From NCBI GenBank assembly GCA_030753015.1, contig JASMDC010000021.1, positions 1-64,000 of the forward strand: a DNA stretch of 64,000 nucleotides, written 5' to 3'. Positions 34,088-43,739 of the stretch are shown here, in pieces. Position numbers and translations under genes: made by a program. This DNA is from Candidatus Undinarchaeales archaeon. Lineage in GTDB: Archaea; SpSt-1190; JASMDC01. The notes under the pieces were generated by a model. It saw nothing but the letters and a program-made list of their open reading frames with translations, searched no databases and was not told where the DNA came from. The first letter of the stretch is position 1, and each line of letters opens with the position of its first letter.

Positions 34088-37000
34088 ATGCACATGAGGC
34101 GGAAATCACTACTGTTTGTGCTCGTATTATTCACCGGTCTGGCGCTCAGCGCAGCCATCTGCGGTGACTGTGTCTGCCAAGAACCCGAAGATACGACCGA
34201 GTGCCCGCACGAGTGCGGCTCGAAATGCAACAGGGACAGCACTTGTCAGAAAGAGCTGTGTGAGGATTCTAATACCTGCCCCAATGACTGTCCGGACGGC
34301 GGCGGATGCCTTCCGGGTAAGGATTGCAGGAGCGATCCCGCGTGCGAATGCACCGACCCGGCATTCCCAATTTGCGACCCTGGCCATCCCGCCGCGAATA
34401 CCTGGGGCTGCGTGCCCGATGGTGGCGGAGGGGAGTGTAGCTGTCAGGACGGCCCTACCTGCCCCTGTGACCGACCCGATGCTCCAATGTGCGACCCGGA
34501 TATGTCTTCAGCAGACGAACGGGGCTGCTGGGGCTGCATGAACCCGGACCAGTGCGAGGACGACGATCCATGCACCGAGAACTTTTGCGACACCGGCGCC
34601 TTCAAGTGCCAGTTCACTAAATTAATGGACGGCCCCAGCGAGGACGGGAAGGGTAGGTGCTGTGACAACAATTACTACCCGGGCGGAGAGTGCTGCGCTG
34701 CCGCTGACTGCCCCAACGGCCAGTGCGATATGGAAACGCGCAAGTGCATCGTGGAGGAGCAGAAGTGCAGCGACGGCACGCTGGTCGATAAGTGCGTAGA
34801 CGGCCGACCGCCCAGTTACTGCGATCGCCAGTTGTCCATCGTGGAGATGCCCAGCAAGTGCGGCTGCCCTGAAGGGCACGGAGATTGTGACAGCTCCGAC
34901 ACTACGGGCTGCGAGACCGAGCTTTACAAGGACAAGTACAACTGCGGCGGGTGCGGGAGGAAGTGCGACGCCAACGAGTTCGACATCTGCGAGAACAGCG
35001 AGTGCAAGACTCCCACGTGCGACGACGGTACAGCGTTTGGCAGCTGCACAAAGACACCACCCGCTTACTGCAACGCCGACGGGAGCATCTCCACTGACCC
35101 AGAGACGTGCCCCTGCACTGATGGCTACGAGCTCGTGGGGAAGGAGTGCGTGAAGCCCAAGACCGCGTGCGACGATGGTACCCCCTTTGGTGAATGCTCG
35201 ACTGTCACTGCATTAACGTTCTGTGCCGATGATGGGACCCTCATCCCGGACGCCGGGAAATGCCCATGCCCGGACGGGACCAAGCTATCAGGTACCCAGT
35301 GCGTCAAGGAGACCACTACAGGGGGCGGGACCGGGGATGGGACGACCGTGTGCGACATGGACAAGCATTGCGAGGATTCTATGGGGGAGAACTGCGGGAC
35401 CTGCCCCATCGACTGTCCCTGCTCGGATGCCGATCCATGTACCCTCGACACGTGTTCGGGCGGCCAGTGCGCGTTCACCGCCGATAGTTCCAAGTACGGG
35501 AACAAGGTCACGATCAGCAGAACCCCCGCTATCTGCTGCGAGAACGGGCATATCAAGTATGGCGAGTGCTGCGACGACGACCAGTGCAACGATGGTTACG
35601 AGTGCATCAACAACAAGTGCGAACAGAAAGCGACCTCTGTTGTCAGCACAACTCCCGCTCCGGAGTGCATGGCCGCCACCCAGTGCACGGAAGCGACATA
35701 CGGTACCTGCACACTCACCACGTGCAAGGACGGTAACTGCCAGTACAACAAGGACTGTTCCGCCTGCGGCGAGGGGACCTCTTACTGGTGCAGATACTGT
35801 GCGACCTTTGGCGAGCCCGGCTGGTGCAAGTACTGCAGGGGCGATGGGCAGTGCTGCGTATCGGAGGACTGCCCTGACGATGGGAACGAGTATGACTGTT
35901 TCCAGAACAAGTGTCGCGAGAAGACCGGGGGGCAGGTCACGGTCACTCCTATACCCGCGGAACCCACTTTGATTCCACCGATCGGGACCGGACACGAGGA
36001 GTTCTTCAGCCTCGGTATGGACGATCCGGTGGTATTCTGTGAATACAAGATCATCTATTCGGGGCTCGCAGAGGGCGACATTGGTTTCTTCGAGATCATC
36101 ACTCCCGATGGTCAGACCGAGAGCATCACGCTCAACTACAACGATGCGAGCGGAGTGACGGAGGCGTCCGTGGGCGCGCTCACGCTGCAGGTCCAGAAGG
36201 ACATGGCGCTCTCTGATTACCTTGCCGAGATCCGGATTATCAAGACCGGGGACTGCCCCGAGGTTACAGAGGAACCTCCTGCGGAAGTAACGTACGAGGA
36301 CAAGGTGAAGCTCTTCAAGGACGAGACCTTCGAGCTCTGTGGATACAAGCTGATCCTCTTTGACATCGACACGCTCGGGACAGCCTCGATCGAGGTCGTC
36401 ACCCCAGACGGCAGCACCGATACCTTCTCAGGCAACTACATCGAGGCCCTCCTCGACGGGAAGGAGATCTCAGGCTCCTATGATGATCTCACCGTGCTCA
36501 TAAACGATGACACATGGGCCTCCGGCGACACCGCCGAGGTCGTGCTCACGTTGGATGGCGATTGTCCCGGTGAACCGACCGAGACGCCTGACGAGTCCGG
36601 CCCGAAGGATGAGCCCACGCTCACCATATTCTGTCGCGAGCTCTCCGTTCGTGGCGGGGATGCTGTGAGCTTACCCTGCCGGTTCGAGGTCGAGGGCACG
36701 CTCCCGGATGTGGAGGTCGAAGTGGGTACTGAAGAGGGTATCAGCTCCGAACCCTCCATGTTCTCGCTCGGCGAGTTCCCTTGGTACGACGAGGACGAAC
36801 AGGAGGAGTCCGGTGTCAGGACCGTTGATCTCATCATCTCAGCGGACCACACCTGCGAGGAGTGGTCCACCTCGGTCAGCCTCACAGGAAGATATCTCTT
36901 CGAGGAAGAGGAGCGAGCGGTCGATGGCGGTACCGCTATGACCATCCTTCCCGCAGAGGACTGCTTCAAGTGCGGCGACGCCCAGTGCGAGATGGGCGAG

Positions 37001-39406
37001 GACTTCAAGACATGCTGCAATGATTGCCCCTGCCCTGAACAATATTCGTGCCAGGACAACTCGTGCATACTCGAGGTCAAGCTCAGTGAACCCGGAGATT
37101 CCTGTAGCTCGAACGAGAAGTGCACGACAGGCAACTGCCAGAACGCAGTGTGCTGTGCCGACGGCGAGAAGTGCTGCGAGTCCGACGCCCACTGCGGCCG
37201 CACGGAGACGTGCGACACGGGACGGTTCTACTGTGTCCCCGCCGGACCCGCCCCAGGCCCTGCGGGCGGGAAGCCCGACGGCACTCCCTGCTTCAAGCCG
37301 GACGAGTGTGGCAGTGGCAACTGCCAGAACATGCGCTGCTGCGAGGCGGGACGGGGCTGTTGCGCGTTCGACGACCAGTGCGGCGATAACGAGATGTGCG
37401 ACCAGGGGCCCGCGCTCTGCGTGCCCGTGGAGCTCAATGAGGAGGACAAGGAGCAGATACAGCAGGAGATGCTCCAGCTCCAGACGGATGTTGCCGAGAC
37501 GTCCCAGAATTTCGTGGAGCTTTCCGATGCCATGGACCAGAAGTACGAGGAGAACAAGGAGGTCATCGAGAAGCTCGGCGGCGAGGAGCGCATCCAGCGG
37601 GAGATCGAACGCATCGACCGGTTACTGGAGGAGCTGAGGGTGCTGGAATCTGACCTTGACGCAAATCCCGGCAAGGCCATGAAGACCATGAAGAAGCTGG
37701 AGCGGACCATGGAGCGGGCCAAGGACAAGGTCACCGTGGACGTTAATCCCTTGCATGACATCGAGGAGCGGGAGGCCGAGGTCCACGAGGAGAAAATCGA
37801 TCACGTGCTCGCGCAGGCCTTGACACCCACAGAGGATTCGCCTCCGCCGCCGGAGACGGTCGAATCGGTCAGGGAGTCGGCCAGGCGGCTGCGGGAGACG
37901 GTGAAGCAGCGCGTAAAAGCGGAGGTCATCGAGGCCACCTATCAGTCCGGTGCGAAGCGTATGCGCACCGTCGTGACCCGGACAATCGAGAACACCGCCG
38001 CCGAGGCCGTGGAGGGCGCCGTGCTCATCATGGAGATCCCCAAGAGCGCGGCCGCGTCAGCGCTCGAGCTGCATTACACCTGCCAGCGCACGTCCGGACA
38101 ACCATGCCCCGTGCCCAGGGTGCTGCGCGACGACCCTCTCGTGGCCTGGGACCTCTCCGCGCTCGAGCCGGGGGAGAGCGTGACCACATCCTACACCGCC
38201 GATGGTGAGATCGGCGAGGAAGAGGTACAGGCCAGCACCACCGTTGTGGCCACCGATGTCGACCTAGGCGCGTACCACACGGTGGACGAGGAGCGCGATG
38301 CCCTGCAGAGCGAGGAGATCCAGATGGAGCTCCGGGCCGCGATCGAGGAGGCCGGAGGTATCGAGGACGAGGGCATGCGCCAGCGCATCGAGGTACTGAC
38401 CATGGAGACGCAGGCCAGCCTCGAGGCCGAGGACCTGGTGGACGCGCACACAGCCGTGGCGCGCATCAAGACCGAGCTGGAGTCCGCCAAGCAACCGCCC
38501 CCGGGAGTAGAACAACCACCGATCGATAAGCCAGAGCCTACCGCCACGGCCAAAGATGATAAGGGCGAGGGCCTGCTGTTCGGCATCATCCCCACCGACA
38601 AGGACGGCCTCGTCAAGTTCGTCAAGGAGTACTGGGAGATCGTGGCCGCCTTCATCGGCTCCCTGAGCATCATCGCGTACTACCTCAAGGTGCTCAAGCG
38701 CAAGACCATCGGCGAGGAGGCGGTCGTGATCCGGCGCGGCAAGACCATGGAGGGCAACGCCGTGAAGCTGGGCATCAAGGTGAAGAACGACTCCACCTTC
38801 AAGATCACCGAGGTGAAGGTCACCATCGACTATCCAAAGGCCTTCAAGGTGCAGGGAGGTTCGCCCACTGTTGAGCTGGGCAACATCCGGCCTGACGAGT
38901 TCCAGAGCGCTATCTTCCACCTGGTCCCTACACGATGCGTGAAGGGCACCGTCACCGGGTACGCCACCTACGAGAACAACAAGGGACAGACCAAGGTCGT
39001 CCAGATCGATCCCGTGGACGTGGGGAGCGTGTGCCCCTTCCTCGAGCGTGTCCGTCTCACTCAGGATGAGTTCGCCAAGCGGCGGCAGTACCTGCAGAGC
39101 GGGACCAAGAGCATGAGCATCCGGACAGATCCCACACAGATCTTCCAAGTGATCAAGAACCGGTTCAACAACATACACACCGTTCATGAGGAAGTGGCCC
39201 CTGACCGAACGAGCATGCTCGGAGAGTACGCAGGGCAGGGTGCATACAGTAAGGCCTTCATCGGCGCCAGTATCAAGGTCATCTACGGCGCCCAGGGCCA
39301 GGTCGAGCTCTCGGTGTACGGCGAGGACGAAGCGATGGTCACCGGTCTGCTGAGCGAGCTGGTGGAGCTCATCGAGAATGCGGAGGGCGGTGGCCAGCAG
39401 GTCTAG
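34088..39406 (+). CDS. giant secreted Cys-rich membrane protein
   Basis: 1772 residues from the ATG at 34088 (alternative MRRKS at 34094), preceded by an AAGGAAGGGGA ribosome site; an earlier in-frame ATG precedes the TATA-like ACTTAAATC and is unlikely. Signal peptide 1-25, then a Cys-rich region to about 640 with CDDGT-x-FG-x-C units of about 48 residues. Two homologous beta domains follow (about 640-830, FCEYKIIYSG and LCGYKLILFD), then another Cys cassette (about 960-1110), coiled coil (about 1120-1310), one membrane helix near 1515-1535 (AAFIGSLSIIAYYLKVL) and a cytoplasmic C-terminal domain of about 230 residues. Probable surface or adhesion protein. TTTAATTAA-like promoters are not evident downstream. 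Confidence 0.88.
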   Translation: MHMRRKSLLFVLVLFTGLALSAAICGDCVCQEPEDTTECPHECGSKCNRDSTCQKELCEDSNTCPNDCPDGGGCLPGKDCRSDPACECTDPAFPICDPGHPAANTWGCVPDGGGGECSCQDGPTCPCDRPDAPMCDPDMSSADERGCWGCMNPDQCEDDDPCTENFCDTGAFKCQFTKLMDGPSEDGKGRCCDNNYYPGGECCAAADCPNGQCDMETRKCIVEEQKCSDGTLVDKCVDGRPPSYCDRQLSIVEMPSKCGCPEGHGDCDSSDTTGCETELYKDKYNCGGCGRKCDANEFDICENSECKTPTCDDGTAFGSCTKTPPAYCNADGSISTDPETCPCTDGYELVGKECVKPKTACDDGTPFGECSTVTALTFCADDGTLIPDAGKCPCPDGTKLSGTQCVKETTTGGGTGDGTTVCDMDKHCEDSMGENCGTCPIDCPCSDADPCTLDTCSGGQCAFTADSSKYGNKVTISRTPAICCENGHIKYGECCDDDQCNDGYECINNKCEQKATSVVSTTPAPECMAATQCTEATYGTCTLTTCKDGNCQYNKDCSACGEGTSYWCRYCATFGEPGWCKYCRGDGQCCVSEDCPDDGNEYDCFQNKCREKTGGQVTVTPIPAEPTLIPPIGTGHEEFFSLGMDDPVVFCEYKIIYSGLAEGDIGFFEIITPDGQTESITLNYNDASGVTEASVGALTLQVQKDMALSDYLAEIRIIKTGDCPEVTEEPPAEVTYEDKVKLFKDETFELCGYKLILFDIDTLGTASIEVVTPDGSTDTFSGNYIEALLDGKEISGSYDDLTVLINDDTWASGDTAEVVLTLDGDCPGEPTETPDESGPKDEPTLTIFCRELSVRGGDAVSLPCRFEVEGTLPDVEVEVGTEEGISSEPSMFSLGEFPWYDEDEQEESGVRTVDLIISADHTCEEWSTSVSLTGRYLFEEEERAVDGGTAMTILPAEDCFKCGDAQCEMGEDFKTCCNDCPCPEQYSCQDNSCILEVKLSEPGDSCSSNEKCTTGNCQNAVCCADGEKCCESDAHCGRTETCDTGRFYCVPAGPAPGPAGGKPDGTPCFKPDECGSGNCQNMRCCEAGRGCCAFDDQCGDNEMCDQGPALCVPVELNEEDKEQIQQEMLQLQTDVAETSQNFVELSDAMDQKYEENKEVIEKLGGEERIQREIERIDRLLEELRVLESDLDANPGKAMKTMKKLERTMERAKDKVTVDVNPLHDIEEREAEVHEEKIDHVLAQALTPTEDSPPPPETVESVRESARRLRETVKQRVKAEVIEATYQSGAKRMRTVVTRTIENTAAEAVEGAVLIMEIPKSAAASALELHYTCQRTSGQPCPVPRVLRDDPLVAWDLSALEPGESVTTSYTADGEIGEEEVQASTTVVATDVDLGAYHTVDEERDALQSEEIQMELRAAIEEAGGIEDEGMRQRIEVLTMETQASLEAEDLVDAHTAVARIKTELESAKQPPPGVEQPPIDKPEPTATAKDDKGEGLLFGIIPTDKDGLVKFVKEYWEIVAAFIGSLSIIAYYLKVLKRKTIGEEAVVIRRGKTMEGNAVKLGIKVKNDSTFKITEVKVTIDYPKAFKVQGGSPTVELGNIRPDEFQSAIFHLVPTRCVKGTVTGYATYENNKGQTKVVQIDPVDVGSVCPFLERVRLTQDEFAKRRQYLQSGTKSMSIRTDPTQIFQVIKNRFNNIHTVHEEVAPDRTSMLGEYAGQGAYSKAFIGASIKVIYGAQGQVELSVYGEDEAMVTGLLSELVELIENAEGGGQQV

Positions 39407-39412
39407 AGCCCA

Positions 39413-39679
39413 CTATTCCTCGTCCGCATAGGTGCCCATGTGCATGTAGCGCAGGAGCACACCGACGCCGCGATAGTATACATAGCATGCGATGACCACC
39501 GCGACGTACCCTATCATGGCGGTCCGGAAGGTGACACCCATGCCAGAATCGAGGGATCGGACCACCGCGCGGTATACCGGGAACGCCAGCAGCACCATCC
39601 CTGCCAGCACGGCCAGTTCTAGACCGGTCGAATCCCCGGAGCCCTCTTCCGACACGACAGATGGACTGATGGTCCACAT
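39413..39679 (-). CDS. small two-helix membrane protein
   Basis: 88 residues with two hydrophobic segments (ELAVLAGMVLLAFPVYRAVV and AMIGYVAVVIACYVYYRGVG), acidic C-terminus TYADEE. Convergent with the giant Cys-rich gene, 6 bases away. A TATA-like TTTATATC sits at the very start, so its own promoter placement is unclear. No family recognised. Confidence 0.6.
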   Translation of the reverse strand: MWTISPSVVSEEGSGDSTGLELAVLAGMVLLAFPVYRAVVRSLDSGMGVTFRTAMIGYVAVVIACYVYYRGVGVLLRYMHMGTYADEE

Positions 39680-39736
39680 CGTTTATATCGGTTCATTCGG
39701 GCGCGGGACACGTCGTACCAAGAGATATAAACGTCC

Positions 39737-41047
39737 ATGAAGCGTTCAATGATCGTGGACCGACAGGACGACCTCCGTTCCATAGGCAAGGATCTGAAGG
39801 TCGATGGACAGGGCACTGAGGTGCGGCGAGAGCTGTGCCTGCGCTGCAAGGGGGGCAAGCTCCTTTGCGGGAAGAGCCGGTGCCCCATCACCGCCCAGGC
39901 CTCGGCCCAATCGGACATCGCTCGCAAGCTGAGCAAGGACATCGCCTCGCCCAGCCCACCGGGGTTCTTCGTCGGTTGGAAGGGCTATCCCAAGGTGTCC
40001 CTGGGGCCCATGGGCCTGGCCGTTCCCCACGAGGACCCCTCGTTCCTGGACGATCCCGCCCGGTGGTACGGCGCCACCATCCAGGAGGTGGTCGGATTCC
40101 GGTCCCTGCTGGTCCGCTCACGTGAGTCGGTCGACATCCATGCCGCCCGCGATCCTCCGGCCACACTCCGCGATTATCAGGACCTGGTGCTCTCGTCACG
40201 GCCCGTTGATGTGGAGCTCCACCTGCGTCAAGTGCCAAGGTTCCACATCGCCTTCTCTGCCATCGCCCAGCCCATGGGGCCGTCGGCCGAGCTCAAGAGC
40301 TTCGACCTTGTGGGGAACCCCGCCGTCCCCCGGGCCGCCGACAAGGTGACCGGTGACACGGACCTCCGGGCCGAGGAGGGCGTTGCCAACCTCTTTGACG
40401 CTGGGATGGACGTGTACCATGTCCAGAAGGTGCTGTCGGCCGGGCTCTTGGGCCGCGGGAAGGACCGTACCCTCGTGCCCACCCGCTGGGCCATCACCGC
40501 GACAGACGACATCGTTGGCCGGGACCTCGCCGACCGCTTGCGTGACCTGCCGGAGCTCGACGAGGTGCTGCTCTTCTCCAACGAGTACATGGGCAACCAC
40601 TACGAGATAATCCTCATGCCCGGGCCACTGGAGTTCGAGCATCTGGAGTCGTGGGAGGGCGGAAGCGTGTGGGGCGCGGGCGACGGCTGGACGGTAGTAC
40701 AGGAGTACGAGCCCACCGAGGGCCGTACCAGTTATGCTGCCAAGCAGGGGGGCGGGTACTACGCGGCCCGCCTGGCGGTGTACGAGGCGCTGGTCCGCAT
40801 GGGACGCCAGGCGGTAGCCGTGGCCCTGCGGGAGATCGACAAGACCTACTACCTTCCCGTGGGAGTGTGGGAGGTGCGGGAGAACGTGCGGCGCGCCATG
40901 CAGGACGAGCCCGAACGGTTCCCTGACCTGAAGGCGGCCCTGGCCGCGGCGGCGCCGCGCACCGGTACCGGCCTTAAGCGCTGGGTGAGCGAATCCTCGA
41001 TCCTCAAGAACCGCCTGTACCAGCGGAGACTGACGTCTTTCTTCTAG
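39737..41047 (+). CDS. nreA: NreA-type DNA repair protein with PIP box
   Basis: 436 residues. N-terminal zinc-finger-like CLRCKGGKLLCGKSRCP, central conserved FVGWKGYPKVSLGPMGLAV and NEYMGNHYEIILMPGPLEFE. The C-terminal end QRRLTSFF is a PCNA-interacting PIP box (Q-x-x-L-x-x-FF), as in archaeal NreA proteins, which act in repair after DNA damage. Start 39737, but a TATA box at 39724-39729 would favour the ATG at 39749 for a leaderless transcript. Its stop overlaps that of the convergent Yip1-like gene. Confidence 0.9.
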   Translation: MKRSMIVDRQDDLRSIGKDLKVDGQGTEVRRELCLRCKGGKLLCGKSRCPITAQASAQSDIARKLSKDIASPSPPGFFVGWKGYPKVSLGPMGLAVPHEDPSFLDDPARWYGATIQEVVGFRSLLVRSRESVDIHAARDPPATLRDYQDLVLSSRPVDVELHLRQVPRFHIAFSAIAQPMGPSAELKSFDLVGNPAVPRAADKVTGDTDLRAEEGVANLFDAGMDVYHVQKVLSAGLLGRGKDRTLVPTRWAITATDDIVGRDLADRLRDLPELDEVLLFSNEYMGNHYEIILMPGPLEFEHLESWEGGSVWGAGDGWTVVQEYEPTEGRTSYAAKQGGGYYAARLAVYEALVRMGRQAVAVALREIDKTYYLPVGVWEVRENVRRAMQDEPERFPDLKAALAAAAPRTGTGLKRWVSESSILKNRLYQRRLTSFF

Positions 41048-41691
41048 CCCGGCGGCGGTGCCGCTCCCGGCGGGACCAGCACGATGTAGAGCCAGCTGAT
41101 CCACCAGTAGGGCGCTCCCGTGGCAATTAGGTTCGCCAGGAGGAGGAGGATGGCGGGCGCTGCCATGACAAGAGCTCGGACCGTCGAGATGGTGTGCACC
41201 TCCCGTAATCCTATCACGATCAGGACCACGAACCAGAGGGAGACGAGCACCTCCACCCCATCCGTCGGTGTCAGGCCCGGAGCAAGGACCCAAGGGACTG
41301 CGATACCGGCGACGGTCAGAAGGAGGGGGAAGAGGAGCGGTGTGGAGCCGTACATGTAGACCTTCATGCTCTCGGGGATGTCGGCGCCAGCGCCCACGAT
41401 GGCCCCGATCGCCTGGGAGAGACCGGCCAGCACGCCGTTGACGATGATGCCAACGAGGGGGGCGATGAAGATCAGCAGGACTACCTCGGGACGGTTCTCC
41501 AATCGGCCTGTGATATGAAGGCGGAGCAGGGTCATGACAAGGGCCAGGATGGCATAATACGGCACCACCCGGGTTATGGGCGTACCCAGCCCTATCTTGC
41601 GGAAGAACGGGACCGGTTTGAGCAGGACACCCATCAACCGGCCGTCCAGACCTAAGTCCTCGCTATCGAACACCTCCGACTGGTGCGACAT
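41044..41691 (-). CDS. Yip1-domain-like membrane protein, copy 1
   Basis: 215 residues, about six helices: VVPYYAILALVMTLLRL, an ESMKVYMYGSTPLLFPLLL segment and GLREVHTISTVRAL fit the Yip1 (YIF1/DUF1282-like) fold. Paralog of the next gene upstream on the same strand. Its stop overlaps the NreA stop by 4 bases. Function unknown. Confidence 0.82.
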   Translation of the reverse strand: MSHQSEVFDSEDLGLDGRLMGVLLKPVPFFRKIGLGTPITRVVPYYAILALVMTLLRLHITGRLENRPEVVLLIFIAPLVGIIVNGVLAGLSQAIGAIVGAGADIPESMKVYMYGSTPLLFPLLLTVAGIAVPWVLAPGLTPTDGVEVLVSLWFVVLIVIGLREVHTISTVRALVMAAPAILLLLANLIATGAPYWWISWLYIVLVPPGAAPPPG

Positions 41692-41742
41692 GGGGCGGGG
41701 ATGAGGGTGAACCTTTTTGAAAGTGATGCCGAGGGCGCCAGG

Positions 41743-42363
41743 TCACACCCAGCCGAGCCAGAGGGTGGCAAGGGCCACGGGATCGGCGGTGATGATGACG
41801 AACAGCACGGCCGGCAGGGCCATGATAAGTGCGCGATAGGTAGGTATGGTGTGGACCTCTTTAAGCCCGATCAGGACGAGGACGGCCCACCACGCGGAGA
41901 AGAAGGCGGCGACCGCGTCCACGGTGAGCAGGTTCCCCGCCACGAAATCCCCCGGAGCGATGGGGAGGACAGCGCCCCCGGTGGCGTGGACCACAAAGAG
42001 GTAGGGGAGTGCGGGAGTGAATGCGTACAGATACACCTTGAGCGTCTCGCGCAGCCCCGCACCGGCACCCTGGATCGAGCCCAGCGCCTGGGAGAGGCAC
42101 GCGAGGAGTGCGTTGGCCGCCAGCGCGCCCACGGGTGCAAGGAGCATGGACAGAGCGGCCGAGTTTCCAGACATCCCAAGGACTCCCTGGGGATGGAACA
42201 CCGCTATGGCCCATACCAGGAGGGCATGGTAGGGCAGTACCCGCTTGAACGGAGTGTCGAGCCCGAGCCGATCGAAGAAGGCCACGGGCTGGAGAATGAG
42301 CCGCAGGAACCGCCGCTCCATGGACAGTTCCTCGGCGTCCCGCCTCCTCAGGTCACCCGTCAT
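41743..42363 (-). CDS. Yip1-domain-like membrane protein, copy 2
   Basis: 206 residues with the same layout as copy 1: FFDRLGLDTPFKRVLPYHAL, ETLKVYLYAFTPALPYL and GLKEVHTIPTYRALIM. A GCATAAATATC box at 42385-42395 lies about 27 bases before the ATG, giving a leaderless start. The two genes form a tandem duplication, 51 bases apart. Confidence 0.84.
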   Translation of the reverse strand: MTGDLRRRDAEELSMERRFLRLILQPVAFFDRLGLDTPFKRVLPYHALLVWAIAVFHPQGVLGMSGNSAALSMLLAPVGALAANALLACLSQALGSIQGAGAGLRETLKVYLYAFTPALPYLFVVHATGGAVLPIAPGDFVAGNLLTVDAVAAFFSAWWAVLVLIGLKEVHTIPTYRALIMALPAVLFVIITADPVALATLWLGWV

Positions 42364-42384
42364 CGGGCTTTCCTAAGGCCTCAA

Positions 42385-42395
42385 GATATTTATGC
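42385..42395 (-). promoter_or_regulatory. TATA box of the Yip1-like pair
   Basis: GCATAAATATC on the minus strand, about 27 bases before the ATG at 42363. Confidence 0.6.
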
Positions 42396-42416
42396 GACGC
42401 GTTGGCCGCAGAGGCT

Positions 42417-42527
42417 TCAGAGGCAGGATGCGGCCATGGCGGCCGATAACACCGTGATCACCAGCAACGGTGTGAGCTCGATGATCGTCATGTCCATCTC
42501 GTCCACGGGCATCGCCTGGGATTCCAT
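42417..42527 (-). CDS. possible 36-residue membrane peptide
   Basis: Frame MESQAMPVDEMDMTIIEL followed by a single helix TPLLVITVLSAAMAASCL, then stop. A TATA-like GATATATCG at 42556-42564 lies about 33 bases upstream. Composition (acidic start, one clean membrane helix) suits a real small protein, but there is no comparison available. Confidence 0.42.
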   Translation of the reverse strand: MESQAMPVDEMDMTIIELTPLLVITVLSAAMAASCL

Positions 42528-42675
42528 CAGTAAGTATTGCTCATTGTCGTTCGCGCGATATATCGTTCTGCAGGGCGGCGTGCCGGTATCCTTGGCAGGC
42601 CCGTACGGCGTTCAGCCCTGTACGGACCACTTCTGAATCCTCCCTGCTCTCCACGTCGGGGACATCCTCGATGGT

Positions 42676-42685
42676 AGAAAGAAAA
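42676..42685 (+). other. run of ten G in a G-rich tract
   Basis: Ten consecutive G at 42676-42685 followed by GGG and GGGGG runs to about 42710: able to form a G-quadruplex on the plus strand. On the minus strand it reads as a C run followed by TTTTCTTTCT just after the Kazal gene, which could be that gene's terminator region. Confidence 0.6.
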
Positions 42686-42748
42686 GGGGGGGGGGACGGC
42701 GGGTGGGGGCCGCCGCCCCGGGGAAGTGGTGGTTGAGGCAAAGGCAGT

Positions 42749-43567
42749 TCAGGGTGCGATGGTTTCTATGGCCACCGTCTCCACGACGACCGGTGCGTCC
42801 TCGGCACAGGCGCCGTCAGTGTATTGGGCCACCGCGTCGTTCGCACACGCGGTGCACCAGTTGGGATAGGTGCTCCCGTCAGAGGCGCACACGGGGCGGT
42901 ACTCGCGGGTGCACGCCAAGCGGCGGGGTTCGGCGCAGACCGTTACGCTAGTGACCTCGATCTCCTCGGTGAAGGTCCGCCCGCCAGCGCTGCGGCACTG
43001 GCGCGGGTAGCTCTCCATCGCGGGATTGCCTGCGGCTATGCACTCCTCGAACGAGTCGATCTCCTCCTGGCACTCGCCGGGGAGGTACCACTCGGTGGTC
43101 GCGCTCGCGCACGCACCGCACTTGTTGCCGTAGGTCACACCGTCAGAGCCGCAAACGGGAGTGTAGTCCGCGGTGCAGGCAACTGGGCCGGTGGGCTTGG
43201 GGCCTATGCAATTCACGGCTTCGGCCTTGTCCTCGACGCATTCGCCGGGGATGTGCCACTCGACGGACTCGCTGCCGCAGGCCCCGCAGGCGTTGCCGTA
43301 GGTCTTCCCGTCGGAACCGCACACGGGGCGGTAGTCAGCTGTGCAGATCAGGGAGCGCGGCTCCTCGCAGTACTCTTTGTCGGAATCGCCCTCGTCCGGA
43401 GCGGGTGTCGGTTTCTCCAGCCCGATGGCCGGTTCCTCCGGCCCGTCGGCAGGTAGTTGTGGTCTCAGGCCCTCTCGGGCCATGGTCGCTGTGGCCGCGG
43501 CTATAAGTAGCACCGCTACGATACCGATGGCCAGTCGGTAGGTTCCCTTCTCGCTTTCATGTAGCAT
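42749..43567 (-). CDS. membrane-anchored triple Kazal-domain protein
   Basis: 272 residues. N-terminal membrane anchor or signal (LAIGIVAVLLIAAATATMA), short Pro/Glu linker, then three Kazal-type modules: ADYRPVCGSDGKTYGNAC, ADYTPVCGSDGVTYGNKC and REYRPVCASDGSTYPNWC, each with CACG/CTAC-type partner cysteines. Kazal domains inhibit serine proteases in eukaryotes and some bacteria; in archaea they are uncommon. Possibly a surface defence against foreign proteases. No operon partner. Confidence 0.92.
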   Translation of the reverse strand: MLHESEKGTYRLAIGIVAVLLIAAATATMAREGLRPQLPADGPEEPAIGLEKPTPAPDEGDSDKEYCEEPRSLICTADYRPVCGSDGKTYGNACGACGSESVEWHIPGECVEDKAEAVNCIGPKPTGPVACTADYTPVCGSDGVTYGNKCGACASATTEWYLPGECQEEIDSFEECIAAGNPAMESYPRQCRSAGGRTFTEEIEVTSVTVCAEPRRLACTREYRPVCASDGSTYPNWCTACANDAVAQYTDGACAEDAPVVVETVAIETIAP

Positions 43568-43739
43568 CTCGCTTCACCTACAAGTACGAAGTCGTTCGGA
43601 GCTTTTTAACCGGACAGTTTTTTTATGGTCACTTCCCAAGAAAAAAAACGCCATACCATAATCCCGTCTCTATTGTATATGTTGTATAGTCAGAACGTAT
43701 TTGAACCGTCGGTCGCTCCTTTTCTACAGGGATAGGGGT

